NCBI GenBank assembly: GCA_032718475.1
Contig: JAUCBJ010001447.1
Span: 62,001 to 126,000, forward strand
Direction of reading: 5' to 3'
Origin: Nemertoderma westbladi
Lineage: Eukaryota > Xenacoelomorpha > Nemertodermatida > Nemertodermatidae
DNA length: 64,000 nt
Shown: positions 33,760-44,848 of the stretch, piece after piece
How positions within the stretch are numbered: position 1 is the first letter of the stretch
Layout: each line of letters starts with the position of its first letter
Translations under genes and position numbers: made by a program
Notes under the pieces: model-generated
Database searches by the model: none
What the model saw: only the letters and a program-made list of their open reading frames with translations
Told to the model about the DNA's origin: nothing

Positions 33760-35650
33760 ATAACTTTGTCGGATTTAAAGCTGTTGAGTTAAAAATAAAT
33801 TTGTAATCATCTTTTTCTTGTTTTACTAGTTTTTGTGTATTGGTGACGTTGATGGGGCGGCAGATACTGGCTGATGAGTGACGTGTTTGTTTATATTATA
33901 TTTATATTTAATCCGGACGTACGTATGTCCATAGTAAAATAACAAATAAATTATAACAAAGCACAATAGAGATACAAGTGATATTACAAGTGGAAAAGAA
34001 GTAAGCCAGATTAATAGATAAACTTTTCCGTTGCGACAAAGACATATAAACCCCAGAGAATTACTGGTAATGATTTAGCTGCCATGAGGGATACAAGGTA
34101 GAGATGCGCTCTAGTTTGACCCTTTCAGCATTCACACCAAAATACAAATTTCCCTGGCTCTTCCATACGGGCTTGAATACAAGTCTTCCGGGTGTGAATT
34201 TAGGCCATCGGATTTAACCACTACTCCAAAGTACGACTCATTTTCGTCTAAGAAATTTCATATTTATTTAAGTAATGTTGTTTGAAAGCCCGAATGAATG
34301 AGGTGTCTGAATCGAGGCGTCTTATTGTCGCAATATCTGCTTTTATCACTGACAGGTGTTTGTTAATGTTGTAATTATACGAATATGTATGTAAATCTTG
34401 AATACGGATGTGTTTCTTTGGAAAAACATCAATTATTTAACTTTAATAAAAGTTCATATTAATCAACCTTGAAGCAGACAGCGATTGGCTCAACCGGTTG
34501 TGGATGCGTTGGATAGTTGTTTATCCTTATTGATCAACCAAAATGAATAAAATTTCCTGTCACTTCTGCAAAAATATACGTAGGTTTTTATGACCATGAA
34601 TGGAAGATGCAAGGTCGGAAAATAATATCAGTAAGACTATAATTAATGGGATGTCATTGGTTTAGTAAATTAACACATGGCAATAAATTAATAAACTAAA
34701 TTAAATTATATTTCGAATAATGTTACTATTTAGATTTACTTAGTCTAATAATCTAGAACATTAACGCGATAGCATTCTCTGATAGGAGTTCGTACGGCTA
34801 CAAGCCAACACGCCATGTCCGTCCAAGACTTTCACCAACTAATTTGCAAGTCCAGCCGCAAAATTTCCGTGCATCTGGAATACTACGAGAGTCCACGAGA
34901 ATCTCTTTGGACAATCCTTTGTGGACAATCAGCTAGTATCTTTATTGAAGTGCCCAATTAATGCCACGCTTCATTTCAAAATCAGCCCCGTTCTAGCAAA
35001 ACTCCATGGGGAACTTTTACTTACACTTATTATTATTGGTAATTTTTAACCCGGTATTGAATAATTTTTCCCGTAAATATTAACCCTTTGCGTACCAAAG
35101 ATAAATATCATGAATTTAAAGTTCACTAATATTAAATAGCGAAAAATCAATTTTTTCTTACCCGTCATGTAGAATAGCATCCTAATATTCAAAATTATAG
35201 TCAAAAAACCAAACAATTTTGAAACGCTGAGAGTGATAAATCGAAGAGAATTAATAATATAATAATAATGATAATAATAGTATTTATATACCAATAGGAA
35301 TCCCTTAAAGCAATATTAAATGTTATAAATTTTTTTAGTAGTTAGCTAAAAAATTCAAATTTTAATGGTATAACGGTTTTCGAGGCGGCTTATCATGATA
35401 AAAGTTTTTTAAAATATGTTCTGGCTATACAACTATCATTTTTTGGTGCTATATTGGCCCACCAGGACGAAAATTACTAGAAAAATTATGTCAAACTAAA
35501 AAATAATATGTTTGATTTGGTAATTCTGAAGGTATACGGGTTTTAAAGGTCGCTGCCGTTAATGTTATTATGTTTGATGTTTGTATATATTGTATCTGGA
35601 CTGTGCAGTTCAATATTAGTAACGCTAAGCAAAATAATACTTAACTATTT
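33760..35650. other. AT-rich sequence around a SINE
   Basis: Apart from the SINE at 34120-34231 nothing is recognised. The 82-codon minus frame at 35046-35294 is AT-driven. Confidence 0.5.
34120..34231 (-). mobile_element. tRNA-derived SINE, minus strand
   Basis: On the minus strand GGAGTAGTGGTTAAATCC (A box region) and GTATTCAAGCCC (diverged B box), then GAGCCAGGGAAATTTG and GAATGCTGAAAGGG, follow the order and spacing of the SINE at 19790-20080. It is older than the other copies. Confidence 0.65.
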
Positions 35651-35654
35651 ACAA

Positions 35655-36225
35655 ACTTGTGTGTAAAGTAGCACTTTACAGTGTGATGATCCGATTGGCT
35701 TTGTTACACGAACGAACGTTAGTGAGTGAGTGAAAATAAAGCCACGAGGATCAAAACATTGTTAAGTACTTTGCAACAAGTATGAATGTAGTTTTATTCC
35801 AAAATTTTAACATTACGAAATGAATTTATATATATTATAAGTGATAGAAACTGCACAAATTATATTAGTTGCTGTATAAATAAATGTAAAAATGTTATAA
35901 ATAAGTTAGCTTCTATTTATGGTGGCGTTTGTAGCCATGTTAATAATATAGCTAGGTTATTAATAGCTATACCACGCCTACCGGTATAGGCAATGCAGTA
36001 CGCCTATCTGGCTGTCAAGCAAATTTCCACCTATTGTTTACGTTGAAACCAATGACGGCGTTAAGTAATAATGTCCACTACGGGGACATTACTTAACTGA
36101 TAATACCAAATGTACAGGCAATACAATGCTGTAATGCCCTCTAAAGTTGTAAAGCGCTAAATAACAACTCGCTGTTAATACTAACGGCGTTGAGTAAATT
36201 TACTATTTTGGAATAAAAATAATTT
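35655..36225 (+). mobile_element. Composite MITE, copy 1
   Basis: It shares nearly its whole length, inverted, with 47775-48395. Two parts are visible. The first is a ~135-bp hairpin-like unit (35655-35790) whose ends ACTTGT..AAAGT are inverted. The second is a ~420-bp unit (about 35796-36216) bounded by inverted TTATTCCAAAATTTTAACATTAC-like ends and containing CTCAACGCCGTTAG and a GCGTTAAGTAATAATGTCC hairpin (36059-36100). There is no coding capacity. Having the same two units joined in both copies suggests they move together. Confidence 0.75.
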
Positions 36226-36589
36226 ACTATATAATTAACTTCAAGTGTACTTAGATCTCTGTGCGACGCGAGGTATTTATAACAGAGACTAAAACATAAA
36301 TAAACCTTACCCCATGTGAAGAGGTTTATATTTATGAAGAATGTTTATTTATAATTCTATTTAAATTTCACTTCTACATTTTATAGCACATAGTTATTAT
36401 CTTATAACCTGCACAGATACTAATTCGTTTATCATATTGGTTGGATTCATCCATTCTGTAACGTTGCTTTTTAGTGGAAACCTGGTATTTTTTACCCTGT
36501 CTAACCTATATTATTAAATATTTTTAAAATAAATGAATTGCAGTTGAGCTGTTAATGCAACTTTAATAACTGATATTATAATAAGTTGT

Positions 36590-36720
36590 TCAGAAATGGA
36601 AAAATGAGAAAGGCGTCACTGGGGGTTGAACCAGCGCTATACGTACGTTTCGGCCTAACATACCTCTTCAGTAGCGCTAATAGGTTTAGCCACTCTCCCC
36701 TGACATTCACTATCCCACCT
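36590..36720 (-). other. tRNA-box-containing small repeat around a hammerhead
   Basis: Minus strand, left to right: GTCAGGGGAGAGTGGCTAAACC (A box-like), the hammerhead core (36633-36678), then GGTTCAACCCC (B box-like) and CAGTGACGCC. The A and B boxes sit on either side of the ribozyme, as if it replaced the anticodon arm of a tRNA. Boundaries of the full repeat are unknown because no second copy is in the window. Confidence 0.5.
36633..36678 (-). ncRNA. Candidate type I hammerhead ribozyme, second family
   Basis: Minus strand: AGCGCTA (stem I), CTGAAGA, stem II GGT/GCC with a seven-base loop, GAAA, palindromic ACGTACGT as stem III, A at the cleavage position, then TAGCGCT closing stem I with seven perfect pairs. 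Every conserved hammerhead position is present. Sequence outside the core differs from the 3550 and 10224 copies, so it is an independent repeat family. Cleavage is inferred from consensus only. Confidence 0.7.
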
Positions 36721-36799
36721 AATCCACTTCTATTGAACAGGCAGTCTTTAGTTGCATATCCTATATCTAACAGCGGACCTACCGGCCGAATGTATGTTA

Positions 36800-39700
36800 G
36801 AGTGAAACAGGATGGAAGTACAAATAGACAATGGATATCAAATAAATTTAGTTTGTTTTAGATTTAGTTTGTATAAAATAAGGCTTTGTCTACTTGTTCA
36901 ATGCATTTGCCACCTTGATACCTATGTTTTTGAAAATATTGACATTTTTTCCATCCAAATTGTCACATTTTTGTTTGAGAATTTCACTTTCATGACTATA
37001 AATCAATAAATCCTTTATGATAAGACTGTGTTGTGGTATATAGGGAGGCTATTTAGTACGAATGCATTATGATGTTTGCCAAAATGCATTTTATCTCCTT
37101 GTAATTATTTTGTATTACTGAATCTATGTTCAGGTTCACAGTATCCCCAAATCGATTTCTCGTAGTTTTTAGCCCAGGGCCGCCGCTTCGATTGGGAAAA
37201 TTAATGGCCTCATATACGCAGGTGGTTCTTACTCCATCCACGGCAAACCTCAGGCCCCACGCTGAGTTTGTCAGAAAAATGTGAAGCATGGCTAGCATGG
37301 TATTTTGTGAAAAACTTTTGGACAAACTGATAAGAATACATGAAAGTGATAATACCTGGTCAAGCACCTAAACTGAAAATTATTATTGATAATCCAATCA
37401 AAGAGTGACTGTGTTTAAAGCACAAAATTCAAGTTTATACAGATAAATTTAAGTTCAAAGAGATACCTATTTTTGGTTATGATATGCCTGCCTCAGTAAC
37501 CTGCTCTAGGAATTCGGGTAGTTTCCATGCCAAGATGGTGGGAACTAGATGGTGGGGCGTCGAGTATACCGGGTGGTATGTGAGATCGGGATTTAGTGAT
37601 TTAGTTATCTCACGTATTGCTATATTTACCAAGATAAAAGTACCGATAAAAAAAAACAGAGAAAAGACATGCAAGCCCTAAACACTCTAAAGGACATTGA
37701 ACTCACGTATCATTGTTGCACCTTGTTTCCTTAAATAATTAACTAAGTAACATTACGGATTCAAAGGTTACAGGAATTCACAATTGGGGGATCATTGCTT
37801 CTCAAAGACAATTCCGGAACCTAATAGCCTAACTTACTGCACGCGGCGCGGTATCAGTAAAGATAACATTGGAACGTCAGCAAAATATGTTAATAGCTTC
37901 AAATTCAACAAACATTTTACGTCCTCTGGGATAATTATTAGGAACCGCCAGGTTACTTTCTGTAAGGAATCTTAGAAATAAAACCGTGTTGACAATGAGT
38001 TAGTGAGTGATTGAGAGAGTGATCTCCAGCCAAAACCGCTCTTACGATTTCTCTGATTTTTTGACCATAGATACATTGATAGCCCAAATGTAACGTCTCT
38101 CGGAAATTTTCAGACCCACTTGGTCTACGAATTCAACGCTCTGATTAGCCAAACTGAAACTCAATTAATCTCGAATGAATTTAAACGAAACTCGTCCATA
38201 CTCGTTTGGAATATCCCTTTTGAGAGGACAAACTATTTCAAGTATCTTAAACTTGCTGTTCAATTAAAGGTCTCACTGTCGGCATTAGTATCTATGCCCA
38301 AATTTACTATTTTTTTTTCTCTTTTTTTTCTTCTTATATTAAAAGATTTTTTACATGTTGTTTGGCTTTGTATCATCAATTTTATTCTAGAATTATATAT
38401 TTTTGTTGCTATGGTTATTTATATAAATGAAATAAATTTCAATTTATTTCAATTTCAATTTATTTCTTATTGTAATAATGCTTATTTATTTCATATTTCT
38501 TATTCATATTAACAAATATATCCGCAGATTAAATTTTTAATTTTTTTTACTAGCTAATAAAAAGTATTAGCTAACACAAAATCAAAATTACTAGCTACCA
38601 TCTTTTTATCAGATGGACAAATATTTGTTCTAGAAACATAAAACGACATATTAAAAGACATTTTAACAAGAAAAGGTTGGTCAATTTTTTTAATTTTTCA
38701 ATTATGATTCTTTTCACTAGCTAATAGAAAGTACTAGAAATTCAAAATTGCTGGCTACCATCTTACTGTCAGAGGGTCAAATATTTGTTCTAGAACATAA
38801 AACCTCATGATATAAACCGATATTATAATCACTAATAATTTTAATAATTTTTTTTTTAATTTGGGCATATATACTATACTAATGCCCTCACTGACTATAC
38901 GCAAAACTTACAATAACTTTCACCACTTCCTCCACTGCAAGAGGGCGCGCCGCCGAGCTACGCTAGCTGCGCTATTGTCTCGACCGCCCCCTACCACCCA
39001 GCAGAGGAAACTCTACTTATAAGGTTATTGTTAACTATACCATTGAGGAAAAAAAATTTATCAAATCAAAAGTCTAGGAGTGGGACGCTCTGATTGGCCG
39101 AAACTGAAATTCGATAAATTTAAACAAGACATAAACGAAACATACTCCCATACTCGATAGGAACATCCTATACAATGGTCTCTACACCCCCATATGTGAG
39201 TCACGAGTCAAAAATCGAATTTTTAACAAATCTTTTTAACAATGTTAACTATTAATTTAGTGAGTGGAACAGTTTATAGTGTCACGTTATTATACCCAAA
39301 ACAATAAAAGAAAAGCAATAGTACAGCTTATAGTTTAATTTTTTCGAGTAATCAGCTGGCATTGACAGAAATATTAACCGACGAGAGCGAAAATTGCACT
39401 GCACCCAACCCCCACCCCAAACCAACCACCCTCACCCCAACTTCTAATAAAGTCAACATGTCATTTGATTTAATAATTTTAATAAAAAAATTATTTTGGT
39501 TTACAAATTATAGCATCTAACAGTAACAATAATAAATCACATCACAACAGGGTAGCACAGAAACAATAATATTCAACAACATAACTAAACAATTGAACTA
39601 CAATGGATATTAGTTCATTGGAGTCCTGCTCCGTCCCCCAGTCCCAGGCCACTCCGCCACTTTACACACGACCCTCTGATGCAATGGGATTTTGCACGCA

Positions 39701-39880
39701 CAATTTGTCATTTGATTGATTGATATGAGTTCAATTCTAATATTTTACATTATCTGTGGGAACTGTTGGCATATTATTGGCTACGATTTAGTATAATTTG
39801 TTTGTGTACAATAATTTATTATTACAATTAATAAAAATTATGTTTGTGCATAATTTATTCTCGTTCTTATTCTCATTCTG
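36800..39880. other. AT-rich sequence with local duplications, no recognised gene
   Basis: Two ~100-bp direct repeats built on TTCTAGAAACATAAAAC and ACTAGCTA lie at 38548-38650 and 38710-38810; related TTCTAGAAC sequence is at 47565-47660. Another repeated segment (CGCTCTGATT...AAACTGAAA) is at 38138-38219 and 39089-39172. A GC-rich patch (38930-39000) and minus frames at 37053-37367 and 37477-37674 are unidentified. Confidence 0.45.
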
Positions 39881-39881
39881 A

Positions 39882-41567
39882 TTCTCCGAATCACCAGCCG
39901 ATCGCCTCAATGGTTGGAAAGCCCACTTTGAAAAGCTCCTCAATAATGACAGGGTATTGCCTGATAACTTTATAGAAGTAAAAGTGTCTGAGTCTGTACT
40001 CCCAGATATTCCCATTGGCGATATCTCCTTTGCAGAAGTGAAGGCTGCTGCAAAGAGCATTAAGACCAATCGTGCCAGTGGAGTAGATGGTGTTCCCCCT
40101 GAGGTCTTTAAAATACCTGAGTGTTTAAAGCTCATCTATCCCATCATAGTAGACATGTACCGAACAACAAGAATCCCACAAGAAATGAAAACAAATAAAT
40201 TGGTGCCAGTTCCCAAGAAGGGCAACCTAACACTCTATGGTTCTTTTCGGGGAATCTCATTGATCTCGATTGCTGCAAAGCTATACAATAGGATTCTATT
40301 AAATCGCATCAGGGATCCCATTGAGAGACTGCTCCGTGGAAATCAGAATGGGTTCCGTAAAGGTCGTGGGACCATGGAGCCCATTTTGGCACTTAGAAGG
40401 ATAATTGAAGAGTTATCAAAAAAGAAAGGCAGGCATCTGGCTGTTATCTTTGTTGACTTCTTCAAGGCCTTTGATTCAGTCTCTCGCTCACGTATGTTCA
40501 GCATACTTTCATTATATGGGATTCCTGATGAAATTATTGCAGCAATCAGATCAGTATATGATGGTTCGACAACATTTGTGTCTACTGTTGACGGTGACAC
40601 AGAACCATTTGAAGTGTTATGGGGCGTCCTCCAAGGAGACACACTTGCACCATTCTTGTTCATTATTGTGGTTGACTATGTTCTACGCATGTCCTTAGAT
40701 CATTATAATGATGATGGGGTGATGATAACTCCACCTACTGGCTCCAGAAGTCGAGGAAATCCTGCCAAGTACCTAACTGATCTAGACTTTGCTGATGACT
40801 TAGGAGTACTCTCAGAATCATTAGAGGGAGCCCAACGGCTCCTCAGCTCATTAGAACATGCTGCTTCTAGTGTTGGTCTTTTTATTAACTCCAGAAAGAC
40901 CAAAATTCTGACAGTTAACTTTGAAAGTCCTCAGCAAGTCTCTGATCGGATGAGCATAAGCTCAAAGGATGGTATGCTTGAGCATGTGGACGACTTCTGT
41001 TACCTGGGATCATGGATCCGGAAGTCAGGTGAGGACCTTCGAATACGTAAGGGAAAGGCATGGGCAGCCTTGAATAGGCTTTCCAGGATTTGGAAGTCAC
41101 CGAGAATTAATCGGAAACTTAAGGTCCGATTATTTAGAGCAGCAGTAGTTCCAGTACTCCTCTACGGGAGTCCATGCTGGGCTCTAACTGCTGAGGACAC
41201 CAAATCTCTGGATGGCACATTCACAAGAATGCTACGCCGGGTTCATTGTGTCAAGTACAATGCACACATCTCCAACCAGACACTATATAACATTGGAGGT
41301 GTCTCATTTGTTCCCCCAAGCTTGACACTAGAACAAAATCGCCTCCGCTTTGCAGGACATTGCTTTCGCCGTGAGGACCAGCCAGTGCATAATCTTGTAC
41401 TTTGGCAGCCTCATGGAGTGAATAAGCATGGTGGACAGCCCATGACTTTCTTGAGAAGCATCTTAAAGGACACTGGCCTTGAAAATGCGGATGATCTAGC
41501 AAATTACATGGGTGATACGGAGTTGTGGCGGCGCAATTTTGTTGACAAGCCGGCACAGCATTCTTAA
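39882..41567 (+). CDS. RTE reverse transcriptase, open frame, 5'-truncated
   Basis: About 560 codons are open to TAA. RTE similarity starts at 39888 (ESPADRLNGWKAHFE), so the first two codons are flanking DNA and no proper start is present. Reverse transcriptase boxes in order: KLVPVPKKGN (near 40200), YNRILLNRI, GFRKGRGT, FVDFFKAFDS (catalytic Asp box), QGDTLAPFLF, LDFADDLGV (FADD catalytic box, near 40790), KTKILTV, FCYLGSWI, and an RTE C terminus ending FVDKPAQHS. No stop or frameshift interrupts it, and it appears the youngest RTE copy here. The endonuclease is missing, so it cannot move on its own. Confidence 0.9.
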   Translation, partial: FSESPADRLNGWKAHFEKLLNNDRVLPDNFIEVKVSESVLPDIPIGDISFAEVKAAAKSIKTNRASGVDGVPPEVFKIPECLKLIYPIIVDMYRTTRIPQEMKTNKLVPVPKKGNLTLYGSFRGISLISIAAKLYNRILLNRIRDPIERLLRGNQNGFRKGRGTMEPILALRRIIEELSKKKGRHLAVIFVDFFKAFDSVSRSRMFSILSLYGIPDEIIAAIRSVYDGSTTFVSTVDGDTEPFEVLWGVLQGDTLAPFLFIIVVDYVLRMSLDHYNDDGVMITPPTGSRSRGNPAKYLTDLDFADDLGVLSESLEGAQRLLSSLEHAASSVGLFINSRKTKILTVNFESPQQVSDRMSISSKDGMLEHVDDFCYLGSWIRKSGEDLRIRKGKAWAALNRLSRIWKSPRINRKLKVRLFRAAVVPVLLYGSPCWALTAEDTKSLDGTFTRMLRRVHCVKYNAHISNQTLYNIGGVSFVPPSLTLEQNRLRFAGHCFRREDQPVHNLVLWQPHGVNKHGGQPMTFLRSILKDTGLENADDLANYMGDTELWRRNFVDKPAQHS

Positions 41568-41620
41568 AAATGCAGCTGCAATGCAGCATGCCGATCCTAG
41601 TAGTAGTAGTAGTAGTAGTA
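39888..41620 (+). mobile_element. 5'-truncated RTE insertion
   Basis: Includes the open reverse transcriptase, the CAGCATGCCGATCC tail and a TAG trinucleotide run of at least six units. The left flank is a TTCT/ATTC-rich stretch (39853-39887). I could not find a convincing target-site duplication. Confidence 0.85.
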
Positions 41621-42444
41621 AATGGAGGACAGTTGTCACAGAGACACACTCGATCATTGTATAGGATACATATCCATCCACGTTCTACCAGCAGGTTATG
41701 GGACTTGTCCATGTCCAATCCATTGAGCTGTACTTATTCCAGTGTGTATTTGGTACCGGTATTTAAAAATTCCCCATTACAAAAAAATTGTTAAACCCTC
41801 TCTAAGTTTAAATTCAAGTTTTCATCCATATGTTAAAGATCGTAATCAATTTTTTGAAATCTATATGAACAATTTAAATCTTACAATTGATGAAAGATTG
41901 ACATATTTCTCCCTTCCTAGCGGGAATAGCGATAAAGTCCTCCAACGAAATGCATTAGGTAATTAAGTTACTTGGCACTTTAAATAATCAACATCCTGTC
42001 CACCCCATTGCGTCTTACACGCCAAGTGTTCATTGAAAGAAGCCAAATAAAAGCAATGGGAGGAAACAGTTCTATCAATCTAATGAACCCATGTCAGTTA
42101 TGTTCAATGAACTAAAAAAGTCGAATTCTGATACATTGGCATTTTATTGCGAAGGCATAATACTACAAGTATTATAACTTATTAAATGAATAGTGTGTAC
42201 AGTACATGGTTACAACTCGGTTACAGTGCTGAAATGATCCCATGTTTGGTACATAAGCTTTTAAACTATAAGAAGAGTTTTGACATTAATTGTTGAAAAA
42301 GTATGTTAACCCTAAATAAAACATGATGATGATTAGTTACAGATGGTTTTTAATGCAATATTGTTAATTATATGCAATATATATCATTCATACATAATAT
42401 ATTTGTAAGCATAAAATAATAAATAAATAAAAAAATATTATTTT
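41621..42444. other. AT-rich sequence with a faint LINE C terminus
   Basis: 41800-41965 reads YVKDRNQFFEIYMNNLNLTIDERLTYF, resembling the tail region that follows the reverse transcriptase in some LINEs (F.K.RN.FF...). This is a weak similarity. The rest is AT-rich with nothing recognised. Confidence 0.3.
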
Positions 42445-42836
42445 AAATAAACCTAGATCGACCTCAGATAAAATTCATATATTACTTTATCACTAGCTTT
42501 CGATATAATATGTATATCTTTTTCAAAAAAAAGTGTTGAAAACCAACTTATTATAAATTAAATAAATTAAAAATATAAGTACAATTTAAAATTCTAGAGA
42601 GTTTGTATACTTCTTTCCTATTTCGTGTTTCCCAGGCGAACCGATTTAACTATGGGTTGAATACATCTACACCGAAATCATTTACTACTGCCTCGTTGAT
42701 CGTGTTCAACCTGAATGGTTTCACTGTTAGAAGAGTACATTGCCAAAAGCCCTCCCTGTTCCCTAGTTCGCTCGTTTGATCTTTTTTGTTTCATAATTTA
42801 AATTTGACGTTCTCAATGGGTGTAATTTTGAAGTCC
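42445..42836 (-). mobile_element. Penelope-like element fragment, inverted
   Basis: On the minus strand this covers the end of the GIY-YIG endonuclease frame (FWQCTLL.VKPF.LNTINEAVV then NDFGVDVFNP and stop) and the 3' UTR. The 3' UTR includes a GATATA..TATATC stem followed by CGAAAGCTAGTG, a degenerate hammerhead-like feature common in Penelope 3' regions. It is the inverted partner of 43135-43285 plus 47021-47263. Confidence 0.8.
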
Positions 42837-42845
42837 TCAAACGAA

Positions 42846-43285
42846 GAAGATGTAAACGAAGAACATGTAATCCTTGTGAATCTAATCAACCTTTAAAGAA
42901 TTTTACAACAACGACCCCACTGAACAAGAAGAGATATATAATTAAAGAAATAACTTGTGACATTTGAGAATGTTATTTATCTGGTAAGGTGTGAAAAATG
43001 TAACTTACAAGGGGTAGGATCGTCAACCGAACTAAAAGCAAGATTTAGAAATTATAAAAGTAAGATAGTAAACAATAAACCTATGACTTCAATTGAACGT
43101 CATTTCTGTGAACAGGTTGGACACAACTTTGCGGACTTCAAAATTACACCCATTGAGAACATCCATTTTAAATCGAGAAACAAAAAAGATCAAACCATCG
43201 AACTAAGGAACAGGGAGGGCTTTTGGCAATGTACTCTGCTAACAGTGAAACCATTCGGGTTGAACACCATCAACGAGGCAGTAGT
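42846..43285 (+). pseudogene. Penelope-like GIY-YIG endonuclease domain
   Basis: The frame from 42957 reads ENVIYLVRCEKCNLQGVGSS, matching the 'NVIYLI.C..C..QYVG.T' start of Penelope GIY-YIG domains (Tyr of YVG is Gly here). It continues LKARFRNYKSKI (conserved Arg), IERHF, and R.REGFWQCTL..VKPFGLN. Upstream, in another frame after a frameshift near 42955, lie KRRTCNPC and PLNKKRYIIKEITCD, the Cys-containing linker. The domain nicks target DNA during Penelope retrotransposition. The frame was cut by the RTE insertion just before its C terminus. Confidence 0.8.
43275..43285 (+). repeat. Target-site duplication of the full-length RTE (left)
   Basis: GAGGCAGTAGT at 43275-43285 recurs at 47021-47031. 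The Penelope reading frame (EAVV-NDFG) is continuous only when the RTE and one copy are removed. Confidence 0.85.
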
Positions 43286-43768
43286 CAGGTCAGGTATTCT
43301 AGGTCATTGATCAAGAAAACTTGCCACCTCCATGCAGCTTAAAGGAGGTGCCACCTGTAGTTGAATAGACCCTCTTAATAGGGCAAATCTGGTCCTGTAA
43401 CTAGGATCCCCTTCGTTCTGGGATAAGGACGCCCTTGTTCCTGGATTAAGGACCCATATACTTGGCTGCAGGGGTATATGGCCTGGCCAGGCAGATGGTG
43501 ATCTACCAATGCCTGGTCACGAGTAGAGTGTTCTCATGTCTACTCTGAGTGCACTTCACTGCGACCAGCACCTGGCAGCAGGGGTACAGGGCATGACCCA
43601 GCAGATGAGCTGCACAGCCACTGGTGGGTCATGTGCGCCAGATTAGATATGGGTGATAGGCCTCATATCTGACTCCACTGCGACACCCACCCTGTGGAAT
43701 GGCAAACCAGGGTGTGGTATTTGCCCCGAGATCTGACTCGGCAAAAAAAGCACCCCCCAACCACCACT

Positions 43769-44848
43769 ATGGATTACATTAGTAATGCGGAGGTCCGGCC
43801 ACTAGAGGCCAGTGGAATGACCGGACACAATCGGCCTCACAGGCATCAGTTATCTCCTGACCGGCTGCCTGTCTCACCCCCTACTGGGGAGAGAGCGGCA
43901 AACAATTCTTTGAGTCCCTTTCCTGATGACCTTTCTTGCCAAAAACCTGGGTCACCAGGGAGGCAAGATTGTGAGGGGGAGAGGGATTCTGGAGTTGGAG
44001 GCTACTCTCATGTTGCACCCAGACCAACAAAGCCATTGGTGAATCTGAGGCAAGTCACTAGACTAGCTTCAGTAAACATCCTAACATTCGGGTCCCCAAT
44101 GCGACAAGGTAAGCTGACTGCCTTGGCAGATAAGCTTTCTCTTAGTGCAGTGGGTGTTCAAGAGCACCGAATACAGACTGGACACACTGATGAGGTTCTG
44201 ATTAAGGAAATGGGGAGCGGTTGGCGACTCGCCCTCGCGTCAGCAGATGATAGTGGCAATAGTGGAATCGGGCTATTGATGAATCCAACTGCACATGCAG
44301 CATTGGACAAAATAGACCAAATCTCTAACCGCATCAGCCGTTGCCACTTCTCATGTTCTGGTAGACTGGCTAAGAAATTTCCTAACGTGGTTCTGATTGT
44401 GTGCTACTCTCCAACTAGTGTTGCCCCTGTAGAGGAGGTGGAAAATTTCTACCACAATCTACAAGCAGCTACTGATGGAGTGGATCAGCATGCATTCTTA
44501 ACATCCCTGGGAGACTTTAATGCAAGTCTGCATCAATCACCTACGTCGCCCTGGGTCTATAGCAATAGTGTTAACCGAAATTCCGTCCATCTTCAGGATT
44601 ATATCTCTGGAAATGGATTGTTTTCGGCTGGAACCCAGTTCAAGAAGCGAACTGGAAAGCTATGGACTCATAGTGGACCCAGTGGTCACAAGTCCCAGAT
44701 AGACCAAATCCTGTTTCGTAGGAAATACAGGAGCTCTATACAAGACTGTAATGCATTTACACTTCAGCCCTTCTCCAGTGATCACCGCCTTATTGTGGCC
44801 AAGGTAAGACTACGTAGGAACAATGAAATCTGCCTTGGCGCGGCATGA
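43769..44848 (+). CDS. RTE apurinic-like endonuclease domain
   Basis: Start chosen at the ATG at 43769 (MDYISNAEV); the frame is open further up to 43694 but without ATG. It has a Ser/Pro-rich N-terminal ~95 residues, then the exonuclease-endonuclease-phosphatase fold: LASVNILTF (Asn), VGVQEHR (catalytic Glu), VCYSPTS, LGDFNASL (Asp and Asn), SQIDQIL and SDHRLI (catalytic Asp-His). The enzyme nicks the target to prime reverse transcription. The frame ends at a frameshift near 44820 where the linker to the reverse transcriptase begins, so it probably was one ORF with the next feature. Confidence 0.85.
   Translation: MDYISNAEVRPLEASGMTGHNRPHRHQLSPDRLPVSPPTGERAANNSLSPFPDDLSCQKPGSPGRQDCEGERDSGVGGYSHVAPRPTKPLVNLRQVTRLASVNILTFGSPMRQGKLTALADKLSLSAVGVQEHRIQTGHTDEVLIKEMGSGWRLALASADDSGNSGIGLLMNPTAHAALDKIDQISNRISRCHFSCSGRLAKKFPNVVLIVCYSPTSVAPVEEVENFYHNLQAATDGVDQHAFLTSLGDFNASLHQSPTSPWVYSNSVNRNSVHLQDYISGNGLFSAGTQFKKRTGKLWTHSGPSGHKSQIDQILFRRKYRSSIQDCNAFTLQPFSSDHRLIVAKVRLRRNNEICLGAA

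Noticed and set aside
37053-37367. 104-codon minus frame as a host exon
   Set aside because: Slightly GC-richer in the middle (37140-37260) but without clear splice sites or a recognised domain.
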